Shown: piece by piece, positions 56,500 to 64,000 of the stretch
Numbering within the stretch: the stretch's first letter is position 1
Layout: each line of letters begins with the position of its first letter
Program-made: the position numbers and the translations under genes
Source of the DNA: Piper betle
Taxonomy: Eukaryota; Streptophyta; Magnoliopsida; Piperales; Piperaceae
Assembly: GCA_033002965.1 (NCBI GenBank)
Contig: JAURVB010004841.1
Location: 1-64,000, forward strand
DNA length: 64,000 bases
Reading direction: 5' to 3'
The notes under the pieces: model-generated
Databases searched by the model: none
What the model saw: the letters and a program-made list of their open reading frames with translations, nothing else
What the model was told of the DNA's origin: nothing

Positions 56500-58125
56500 C
56501 ATAAAAAATAGACAAAAATTACCCTAATATGAAGGGAGTCGGTCATGGGGATTAAGAACCTCTAGGCAAGAAGATAGCACGTGGATAAACCTTTAAGGCA
56601 ATCAACCTAATAATTTAGTTATTAGAAAGACCAAAATATTATTTATTTTGAAAAAAAAATGGAAATAGAGCTCGCAATCAAGGTGGTTATGGATGACCTA
56701 TTGTGTTCATTTTGTATTCAAAATATTTGTGACTAAATTTAACCAACTGTACTCCACGAATGAAATACTGTAATTAATTTAACTCGTTTAAGGGCCTTAA
56801 GTTGTTATATTATCCCTGCTCGGGAGTTAGTTTCCGATGAAGGTAAAAATATCGTATCAGATTGTCAAGTATTTTGTCAGCCAAATGTTTTGCGTTCCTC
56901 TTTAGTAGCAACTTTATAATACATGCCTTGGGAAAAAAGCTTAAAATATATATTACGATATTTTCTTTTTAGTAGGAACATGATTGTTTAAGTTTCCTAA
57001 TAAGACGAATGTTTGTAATAATGTGAAGCATTCGATTTGTTTCTTATTGATGAAAACTCTCTCCTTTCCCCATTTCTACCCCCAAAAAAATCCACATGAA
57101 ATTTGTGCATGCTTTTGTATTTTTGAAGAATTCAACATTGATTTGATTATAAGAAGTTTCGGTGGATTCTTTACTAACTGATTTATTATTAAGGTCAAAG
57201 AGACAAGAGTCCGGAAAGCAAAACAAAGTGATGCCCTTCAGTCTCGTGCTGCCGGCTTCCTTTTCATCTCCGGCAATGGTGGCCACTTGTAGACATCGAT
57301 TCCGGCAGTGGTCGATGTAGAGAGGATGATGGGGTAAGCTTTGTGACTGAGGGGAACTCCAGCCAGCCCTGAAACAACAACAAAAGTTACGGCTTTTATT
57401 CTCTGCACCAGCGCGCAGGTTCCTTCTCAAACTCCGTCAAGAACAGCCGGTTTCCTAGAGCTAGTGGCAATGTGGTGACGCATGGCTTAGACTTTGAGTT
57501 GATCAGCGGCAAAGTCCCTGGTTGTCGGAAAAATGATGGAGCTCTCCGGCGAGTTCTGGCCGCAACAACTTTTGCCTCAGTTCGATTGTTTACGACGTGA
57601 AGAGAGATCTGGATGGTTATGGGAGCAAGAAATTGCTGACTCCCTTCCTTGGTGGTAATAGCAGGACGTCGGTAACAACCTAACAATGATCCTTCAAGCA
57701 GCAGCTATGCTTCACATGCAAGTTCTCCAAGCAGATGGTTTCGGCGGAGTAAAGGGGCATGGTAGAAAGATGATTCCTTGGTAGGAACATATCTAAGTAA
57801 TTGTCGCTCTGTTAGCCCATAATGAAAGCGCAATTTTTGTTTTTCTTCTAAACGAATACGATAAGGTATGTGATGGTGATCGCGGCAATCCCATTCCGGC
57901 ACTCAACTTGGTGCTTGCAGGTTACACGATGCAGCCGCAGTGTCTAGAGTCCAGAGCATGAGCAAATGAACTGCTCGCCACCCCTCTCTTTCATGCTCAC
58001 CAAATGAGCAGCAATACTCCCACCGATCCGTCTTTCCGTGCTCGCCAAATGAGCGATCGTTCTCAGCCTCTCTGCTCACGCTCGCTCCATGAGCACTGAG
58101 CATCCCCCTTGCTCTCCGAATGAGT
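56500..58125. other. Spacer and unidentified block upstream of PI-PLC-like copy B
   Basis: Counterpart of 29670-31175. It has an extra 83 or so bases near 57781-57865 absent from A. Frames on the minus strand at 57044-57686 do not keep the same structure in A and are not called. Confidence 0.45.
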
Positions 58126-58141
58126 CCCCCCCCCCCCCCCC
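58126..58141. repeat. C homopolymer, 16 bases (9 in block A)
   Basis: A run of C at 58126-58141, against nine C at 31176-31184. It is the main difference in the otherwise identical 400 bases before the chimeric element. Confidence 0.85.
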
Positions 58142-58162
58142 TATTTCCCTCTCTATTCTTCT

Positions 58163-58172
58163 CTATATATAC
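58163..58172 (+). promoter_or_regulatory. Candidate TATA box, PI-PLC-like gene copy B
   Basis: CTATATATAC about 170 bases before ATG 58340, identical in context to 31206-31215. Confidence 0.45.
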
Positions 58173-58339
58173 ATAGATCATATATGGACGTTTACTAATC
58201 TTATCTTTGTATTCATCACTCATCTTTCCAATCATCTTGTGTTATAACATCCTCACAGTTGATTCCCTTTTTTCCTTATTCTCACTTCTTCAATTTCATA
58301 TCAACAAAGGCAAAGCCAAGCAAGGAGGAGGATCTGACC

Positions 58340-58507
58340 ATGGGAAGTCAGGTGTCCAAGCAGCTCCAAAGAAGGAAGGCCCTATCCATGGAGGAGAAGA
58401 ACTTGGTGAACCTCAATCGCTCCGGTGATAGATTCCCGGGCTCCGACTACCGTCCAACCGACCGGAAGAATTGGATGTCGGAGTTCGACCCGAATTCGGG
58501 CACAAGG
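58340..58507 (+). pseudogene. PI-PLC X-like phosphodiesterase, N-terminal fragment, copy B
   Basis: Identical in protein to 31383-31550: FPGSDYRPTDRKNWMSEFDP, then the LTR at 58508. In block B the 3' part survives at 62629-63103, so the gene can be seen as one unit split by the retroelement. The join across the element would read GHKDPPEFEKYL directly after the N-terminal piece, in a different frame from SEFDP. Most of the X domain is therefore missing. The deletion must be older than the insertion, since both target-duplication copies lie in the post-deletion sequence. Confidence 0.78.
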
Positions 58508-58835
58508 TGGTATGAATAAAGGGAGAGCTGGCGGGATAACAGAGGACGGGATGGGAAAACAGGGTATAAAACAGAGCATGAAGTTGTAACAGAACACTTT
58601 TGATGAAATTGAATTCTTGTTTTGTTGTTATTGTTGTTTCCAGTCCGACTTTTCAGGAGATCGCCAAGGGAGCCAGAATTCTCTTCTGCTCCCTTCTCCA
58701 TCCACTATCTCGATCCATCAAGCTCCAGCTGAATTCCGTTGCAGGTCTTCTTCTCCATGGCGCCATCGAGGCAGGGGAGCAAGCAAGGCAAAGGGAAGGA
58801 GCTTGTCGTCGAATTGGGGGAGGAAGATCACACCA
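58508..58835 (+). repeat. 5' LTR of chimeric element copy B
   Basis: TGGTATGAATAAAGG to ATCACACCA. Compared with the 3' LTR I see one clear change (G versus A at about 58818/62611). The ATG of gag is at 58757. Confidence 0.95.
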
Positions 58836-59640
58836 AATTGGTATCAGAGCCTGGCGAGGGAGGTATGAGTTCTTCATCCAATTCTGAAGAATTTGCACAA
58901 ATTCGTAAGGTTCAATATCAATTGCTTGCTGCTGTTTCCAATATGTCTGCAAAATTGGAATTATTGTTACAATCAAGAATTGATGGATTGGGGCATCGAG
59001 AGGGGATTGGTACCTCGATGATTAGGGTTCCTGCAAATGATGTGGAGGTTGATGATCCTAGGCAGAGAATCAATCGCGATCAGCAGCAAGAGGAACAATT
59101 CATGTCGTCGAGCAGCAGGCGACGCCGAGATGATTACTTGCAGGGCATCCACCATCCATTGCAACAGGAGGAGTTCTTGATGCATTCAGGGAGTGGACCA
59201 CAATTGCAGGGAATCCGTGGTAATAACCATTTGGAAGAGCATGCCATGTTGTTTGGTGGTAGACATCAGCAGGGCTCTGTTGGTAGACATCAGCAATTTG
59301 GAGGACCAGTCATGACGCCCAGATTTGGCATGGAACCTGTTCGACAGAATGTCCAGGAGGGCTTCCTGCATAACATTCCAAGTGAGGCTTGGGTGAGGGG
59401 ATCCAAGATCAGTTTTCCAGAATTCGATGGTTCAAAGGATCCTAATTCTTGGTTCAGGCGAGCAGAGAAATTTGATGTGCTGCAACAACATCAAGAAATA
59501 TCTTCTTGGGCGCAATTGGAAGATACCATGAACCTGCAATTAGGACAATCAGACTATCAAGAGTATACAACTCGATTCAGTAGGTTGACAACAAGGGTTT
59601 CCCACGATCGAACAAGATCTCCAGCTTTAGTTCCACAAAT
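58757..59640 (+). pseudogene. gag stub of chimeric element, copy B
   Basis: MAPSRQGSKQGKGKELVVEL from inside the LTR, then the coiled region, a Gln/His-rich linker, FPEFDGSKDPNSWFRRAEKF and a shortened capsid (WAQLEDTMNLQLG, RFSRLTTR). Two in-frame deletions relative to Gypsy-1 remove capsid core residues. The frame continues into the SET segment and stops at 59821. It differs from copy A by about six residues. No zinc knuckle remains. Confidence 0.82.
58839..58851 (+). other. Primer-binding site, chimeric element copy B
   Basis: TGGTATCAGAGCC, three bases after the LTR, complementary to the tRNA-Met 3' end and read through by gag. Confidence 0.92.
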
Positions 59641-59646
59641 GTCACA

Positions 59647-60487
59647 AGCGATGGCAGAAAATGAGGCACCTGTTTCTGCTGACACAAAAAAGAGAATCAC
59701 ACTTCTTGAAGGAGAGGAGGATTTTCTCACCTCCTGGAAATCAATCAAAGTGGCTGAGGATGGTGATTTTGACTATGGCACACCTTCAAGCAAGAAAAAG
59801 GCTTCAAATTTGACAAATTAGATTTCAATTTTAATGGGCCTGGTGGTTTTGATGGGGCCAGTGAAAATCTCAAGGCAGGAGATGTGGCTTTCTCGGTTCC
59901 GAATTCGTTGGTTGTTACTCTGGACAGAGTTCTTGGAAATGAGACAATTGCTGAGCTTCTGACAACTAATAAACTATCAGAGTTGGCATGTTTGGCGCTG
60001 TATCTCATGTATGAAAAGAAGCAAGGAAAAAATCTGTCTGGTATCCTTTCATCAGGGAACTTGATCGGCAGCGTGGGAGAGGGCAGTTAGCTGTGCAATC
60101 CCCACTTCTATGGTCTCACGAAGAGCTTGCTTATTTAACTGGAAGTCCTACTAAGGCTGAAGTTGATGAGAGAGCTGAGGGCATTAAGAGAGAGTATAAC
60201 GAGCTGGATACGGTGGGGTTTATGGCAGGCTCCTTGTTTCAGCAATACCCTTATGACATACCTACAGAAGCTTTCTCCTTTGAGATCTTTAAACAAGCAT
60301 TTGTTGCCGTTCAATCCTGTGTTGTTCATTTGCAGAAAGTGCCATTAGCTCGTAGGTTTGCTTTGGTTCCTATGGGCCCTCCACTACTCGCATACAGAAG
60401 CAATTGCAAGGCAATGCTGACTGCTAGAGAAGGTGCAGTTGAGCTGGTGGTGGATTGTCCATATAAATGTGGGGAGCCAATTGTTAT
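59647..60487 (+). pseudogene. Captured SET-domain methyltransferase segment, copy B
   Basis: Same segment as copy A (AFSVPNSLVVTLDRVLGNET, KLSELACLALYLMYEKKQG, FMAGSLFQQYPYDIPTEAFS, YRSNCKAMLT). Here one A is missing in the run at about 60030, so the frame ends at 60090 and the following part is open from 60093. Another frame change at about 59812 is shared with A. The segment covers the region before and into the SET domain and ends near PYKCGEPIV, short of the catalytic NYG/tyrosine motifs. Absence of introns suggests capture of spliced RNA. Confidence 0.8.
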
Positions 60488-61900
60488 AGGGCAGGTTTTG
60501 ACTGAAAGAGATGAACGCATTACTCTTGCAAGCGTGGAACGTAGAGATTCCTCGACGTCCCGAAGGCATAATTTGGCTAGCCTCATTAAGGTCAAAATTG
60601 GGAGTGAAGAAAAAAATAGTGGGATGGTTTTTATTGGATCAGAAAAGGAGAATGACGAAAATAGACGAGTTACGAGTAGTGGCAAAAGAGTTGAGGAAAC
60701 ACTCTGCAAGGTTCTCTTCTCAGGGCAGGTCAATGAGGAAGAGTCATTTGTTTCCGATAAAGAAAACATGACACCAACGCTTGTTGCAAGGTCGAAATCA
60801 AAACTGAAGGAGAACCTGAAGTTAGAGCTTCCACCGTCCAAGCATCTGGATTTCAACGACTCGCCACTATCCTCATCTGATTACTTCCCATCTGATAAAG
60901 AAAACATGACTCCATCTGTTTCACACTCCCACAAAGCAACACGGCTGGGTGATAAGCAAAACCAAATGATTTTAGATAAGGACAACAGTAGAAAATATGA
61001 GAGAATTCCCTTTCAATCTCTCATTGTGAATTCTAAGAGCGAAAGCAGAGTAAGTTCAATTGTGAATGTTGCTGGCAAGTCTACTGATTTTAACAGCTGC
61101 ACACAAAGCAGAATTGATAAACATGGGGATGATAATCGTTCAGTGGATCAGGCTTATGCTAAAACGGGAGAATACAGGAAGAAATGGAACAGGGTGGTAG
61201 ATGCGAGCTGTCTCCTTGACGAAGAGTCCAGAAAGTCGCTGAAGTTATTGGAAGGAATCAAAGGGACACATCTCATCATACCAAGAATGGTGATAAGAGA
61301 ACTAGATTGCCTAAAGAGAAAGGCTAGCTGGTTTCGAAAGGATGAAGATGCTTCTTCCTCATTGCAGCAGGATTGAAGACTGCATGGTGAAAACAAGTTG
61401 GTGGATTCATGTACAAAGCTCGTCCGAAAGTGTGTCTATAGCGCCTACTCCTCCTGCTTCTCCTCGCTCCTGGTTAAGTGATGGAAGTCGCGCTAATAAA
61501 CCAATACCGTTTTCTAAATGTGGTGACTTCATGGAGATTGTCAGCCCAACAGCAGGAGATCATATACTCGAGTGTGCCCTTCTTTTCAAGGAGCTTAAAA
61601 ACGATGAGCAGATAGTCCTCCTCACAAAGGCCATTACTCTAACAATAAAAGCAATGGCGGAGGGGTTAATCGGTGAGACTGCAAAGGATTTTAGGGAAAG
61701 CCTGGTCAATCAATTCTCCAAGAGATTTTTATGGGCTGACAGTAGTCTTAGAGGTCCAACCTGGTGTGCTTTGGACGCAGCAGCAGCTATGAGGAAAAAC
61801 TATTGCTACCACTTGCCTACTGTGAGAACAACGCCGAAGGCCGGAACGATTGCCAAGGGCTTGAAACTGATACTTCTCCATAATTCCAATTACGGGCAAA
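60488..61900 (+). pseudogene. Captured PIN-domain segment resembling PARALLEL SPINDLE 1
   Basis: First comes a polar linker with two KENMTP motifs (60750-60925). A PIN domain follows: NRVVDASCLLDEESRKSLKL, then THLIIPRMVIRELDCLKRKA, up to a stop at 61376. A one-base shift (SSLQ then ATTGAAGAC) leads into DCMVKTSWWIHVQSSS. SPTAGDHILECALLFKELKN, VLLTKAITLTIKAMAEGLIG, ETAKDFRESLVNQFSKRFLW, RGPTWCALD and GLKLILLHNSNYGQI follow. Order and motifs fit the C-terminal half of plant PS1 (FHA-PIN protein needed for meiosis II spindle orientation). Assignment to PS1 rather than another PIN protein is from memory. A pseudogene inside the element. Confidence 0.68.
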
Positions 61901-61904
61901 TTAT

Positions 61905-62170
61905 TCCAGCTAGAGGCATGAAGGGTGCAGTTCAAAAGGCAAAAGAGAAAGTACAGTTCTTTCGGGTGGAAAGCCTGGTTATAAAATTCAAGGAATTGGT
62001 GCTGGATTTATTCTTGGTGTTTTGAATGTCGATCTTATTGATGAACTTGTCCAAGTATCAGGTGCTGCTGCAATTTAACTTGCAAAGAGGCCAACATGTT
62101 AATGTCATCAGCAAGTTTTGGGGAGCGTTAATGTCATCTGCTCTGTTCAAGTCTGTGAGTTTCTGGTCGG
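61905..62170 (+). pseudogene. Captured cysteine synthase (O-acetylserine thiol-lyase) segment
   Basis: [14 protein letters not shown] at 61907, then a jump to [19 protein letters not shown] and [16 protein letters not shown] in the next frame (61953-62080). A broken version of the SFGERYLSSALF end lies near 62115-62155 (AGTTTTGGGGAGCG, TCATCTGCTCTGTTC). These are signatures of PLP-dependent OAS-TL, which makes cysteine from O-acetylserine and sulfide. About 60 residues between the first two pieces, and a later piece, are missing. The pieces are intronless. The PLP-binding lysine region is not included. It would have no activity. Confidence 0.75.
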
Positions 62171-62261
62171 CTTCGGTAGCAGCTGGTGTTCAGATCCAAT
62201 CCTCTTTACCGCCAGCATGTCAATCAGAAGAGTAATTTTTGTAGCCTTTTAATGCTTTAGC

Positions 62262-62300
62262 AACCTTGAGGGCAAGGTTGTTTTTCATTGGGGGGGTATT
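62262..62300 (+). other. 3' end signal and polypurine tract of the chimeric element
   Basis: AACCTTGAGGGCAAGGTTG forms a short inverted repeat, followed by TTTTTCATT and seven Gs before the 3' LTR at 62301. The same arrangement precedes the 3' LTR of Gypsy-1 (370-328 on the minus strand). Confidence 0.8.
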
Positions 62301-62628
62301 TGGTATGAATAAAGGGAGAGCTGGCGGGATAACAGAGGACGGGATGGGAAAACAGGGTATAAAACAGAGCATGAAGTTGTAACAGAACACTTTTGATGAA
62401 ATTGAATTCTTGTTTTGTTGTTATTGTTGTTTCCAGTCCGACTTTTCAGGAGATCGCCAAGGGAGCCAGAATTCTCTTCTGCTCCCTTCTCCATCCACTA
62501 TCTCGATCCATCAAGCTCCAGCTGAATTCCGTTGCAGGTCTTCTTCTCCATGGCGCCATCGAGGCAGGGGAGCAAGCAAGGCAAAGGGAAGGAGCTTGTC
62601 GTCGAATTGGAGGAGGAAGATCACACCA
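62301..62628 (+). repeat. 3' LTR of chimeric element copy B
   Basis: 328 bp, same ends as the 5' LTR, followed directly by CAAGG. It also contains the gag-type ATG (62550), whose frame here runs into the PI-PLC fragment. Confidence 0.95.
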
Positions 62629-63103
62629 CAAGGATCCTCCCGAATTCGAAAAATACTTGGAATACCACCTAGGGGGATGTCCTCATACACCATGATGACA
62701 ATGTGTTCAATAAGACGGTGGCCGAGCACCTTCTACGCCGTGTCATTTGCATATGGAAGCCTCGGTATATGGCTGCACTAAAGTCCGGCGGATTGTTATG
62801 GCCTGCAAGTACCTCAAGGGCAATTGAATCGATACGGATTTGCCACCAATTATGGTCCGGTGACGAGCGGGACGTTCTTCTGGCTGGTCGAGAACACAGA
62901 CACGCCTCAGATGGAAAGTCTGGTTGTGTGTGCGGACCGGTGACCAACAGGATTAGGGGCTATGCTAGGTTGTTCATAGCAAATGCCTTTGCTAAGGGGT
63001 GTGCAGATAGGTTGCAAGTGTTCTCTACAGACTTCATCGAAGATAAAACCTTGTGGATGCTTGTGTTGGTCTAACTCATGCATGGATGGAAGGCAAAGCT
63101 TGA
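62629..63103 (+). pseudogene. PI-PLC X-like phosphodiesterase, C-terminal fragment
   Basis: After the 3' LTR: KDPPEFEKYLEYHLG, an extra G in the G-run at about 62672, then DNVFNKTVAEHLLRRVICIW, KPR, a region with several small indels (GNW-like and ENTDTPQ pieces in other frames), PVTNRIRGYARLFIANAFAK and DRLQVFSTDFIED. One extra A at about 63047 sends the end out of frame; the natural-looking stop would be at 63103. These are conserved C-terminal blocks of plant PLC-like phosphodiesterases. At least three frameshifts make it a pseudogene independent of the retroelement. Confidence 0.75.
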
Positions 63104-64000
63104 ACGGGAGTTGGGTAAATTGGTGGTGATCTTGATCTCAATATGGGTTTCTTTTAGGGCCATGCCTCAAATTAGTTTCGCATCAAATGTTATCATGTCT
63201 AAAAGTTGCTAAGTCAAATATGGCCATGCCTGAAAAATTGTAATGGCTAACATTTCCCCAAATTTTGTTTCATTTTCAGGCAATCTCCACTTTCTGATTA
63301 CTTATTTCACAAAAAATCTCATTATAAGAACAGTTTCATCTTTTTCTGCCAAAAATCCAAAACTTGCAAACAATCTAATTAGCAAACATTACAAAAATTC
63401 TGCTCTGTCCGAGTATACTAAATCAGAAAATTTTGATTCTAAAATTTTCACAACATTCGGGAAAGGCAAAATTCACTCTTCTCTTATGCTAATTGGTTAT
63501 TGCTATGCATTTTTTAAAAATAATTCTTTTAGAAAACAGGAGGTCTAACGTGACTAGATTTTTTTTTAAAAAAAAAAAGTGGTCACACCTGACTAGATCT
63601 GATCATAGTAGAGTCAGATCTGGTCGCCCCAAGGGTTAGAGTGGCTGAATCTGGCTGTCGACTCCGCCAAAGCTTGGCTACCATTGCCCCTAGGTTATTT
63701 TTAAAGATTTTAATCATTTTTTACTTTTAAATTTAAAGTAATTTGGATTAAACTAATTTAATTTTTAATATAAAATTAAATTAGAGGGTGATCTTGTTAT
63801 TATCAAAATATTCCTCTTTTCTGATAGTGAAACATTATTTTTCCACCTCCTAATAATATCAAAAAAATATTATCCTCCATTTGGTAATAAAGTCTATTTC
63901 TTTTTATTTTTTTAATTCTAAACTACCTTAAGGTTTCGCTTAGCTAGCATGAGAAATATAAATAACATAAAAATTTTAAATGGTCAACTTTTTAAAATTA
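63104..64000. other. AT-rich sequence, nothing recognised
   Basis: Only short frames (for example 63243-63548) of low-complexity composition. No repeat end or gene motif identified. Confidence 0.6.

Larger units (their letters stand above)
44412..60868. repeat. Segmental duplication block B (partner 18972-33911)
   Basis: Collinear with block A. Extra length comes mainly from two hAT-like insertions (48822-49650 and 55854-56491) and a roughly 83-base insertion near 57781. Beyond 60868 block B continues through the rest of the chimeric element and the PI-PLC 3' fragment, which A lacks. Confidence 0.93.
58508..62628 (+). mobile_element. Complete chimeric LTR retrotransposon carrying three host gene fragments
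   Basis: LTRs of 328 bp at 58508-58835 and 62301-62628 are almost identical. The target duplication CAAGG stands at 58503-58507 and 62629-62633. A tRNA-Met-type primer site and a G-rich polypurine tract are present. The inside holds a shortened gag and then, in place of pol, intronless segments resembling a SET-domain methyltransferase (about 59647-60487), a PIN-domain PS1-like protein (about 60488-61900) and a cysteine synthase (about 61905-62170). It has no protease, RT or integrase, so it would need proteins from a relative. Gypsy-1 shares its gag N-terminus, primer site and end structure. It resembles maize Bs1 in design. Confidence 0.92.

Noticed and set aside
63243..63548. A 101-codon frame near the right edge
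   Set aside because: Low-complexity AT-rich codons (Asn, Lys, Ser, Phe) and no family resemblance.

Overview
The window is nuclear DNA from a flowering plant. It carries Rx-type coiled-coil NB-ARC-LRR (CNL) resistance genes, Ty3/gypsy and Ty1/copia retrotransposon pieces, hAT-like elements with 8-bp target duplications, and intron-bearing fragments of typical plant genes (AUX1/LAX, VPS25, APE2, an mPGES-2-like gene, a PI-PLC-like gene). The species cannot be fixed from the sequence. I found no bacterial, organellar, tRNA, rRNA or CRISPR features.

Layout, left to right. 1-5469: a young Ty3/gypsy element on the minus strand (Gypsy-1), cut by the window edge and inserted in the LRR region of a CNL whose 3' end follows at 5470-6145 (NLR-0). 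6.6-8.3 kb: an mPGES-2-like 3' fragment (minus) and an AUX1/LAX 3' fragment. 8.5-12.9 kb: repeats, a hAT-like MITE and an NLR upstream region. 12.9-14.1 kb: NLR-D, cut off after the GLPL motif. 16.6-17.5 kb: a VPS25 fragment (minus). 17.6-18.6 kb: a decayed gypsy gag relic. 19.0-33.9 kb: duplicated block A (NLR-A, mPGES-2 tail, APE2 fragment, 5' end of a PI-PLC-like gene, truncated chimeric retroelement). 33.9-44.4 kb: a copia gag fragment, NLR-C, a longer mPGES-2-like fragment and the old NLR-E. 44.4-63.1 kb: duplicated block B (NLR-B, mPGES-2 tail split by a hAT-like insertion, APE2 fragment, second hAT-like insertion, PI-PLC-like gene split by a complete chimeric retroelement). 63.1-64.0 kb: AT-rich, nothing recognised.

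No CNL here is intact as read. Each carries its own lesions (truncation, nonsense codon, indels, insertion), and NLR-0, A and B share one frame change near the LRR end. The cluster grew by duplication of a unit made of an upstream region with a W-box, the NLR, and an mPGES-2 tail on the opposite strand. Blocks A and B are a recent 15-16.5 kb copy of a larger piece. Sequence identity between them is uneven: the NLR and chimeric-element parts are nearly identical, while the spacer between them is clearly more diverged.

The most notable object is the complete 4.1-kb LTR retrotransposon at 58508-62628. It has matching 328-bp LTRs, a 5-bp target duplication, a tRNA-Met-type primer site and a gag stub. 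It has no pol. In its place lie intronless pieces of three unrelated host genes: a SET-domain (Rubisco-LSMT-like) methyltransferase, a PIN-domain protein resembling PARALLEL SPINDLE 1, and a cysteine synthase. This architecture resembles maize Bs1. In this element, in Gypsy-1 and in the 17.7-kb relic, the gag reading frame begins inside the LTR and runs through the primer-binding site.
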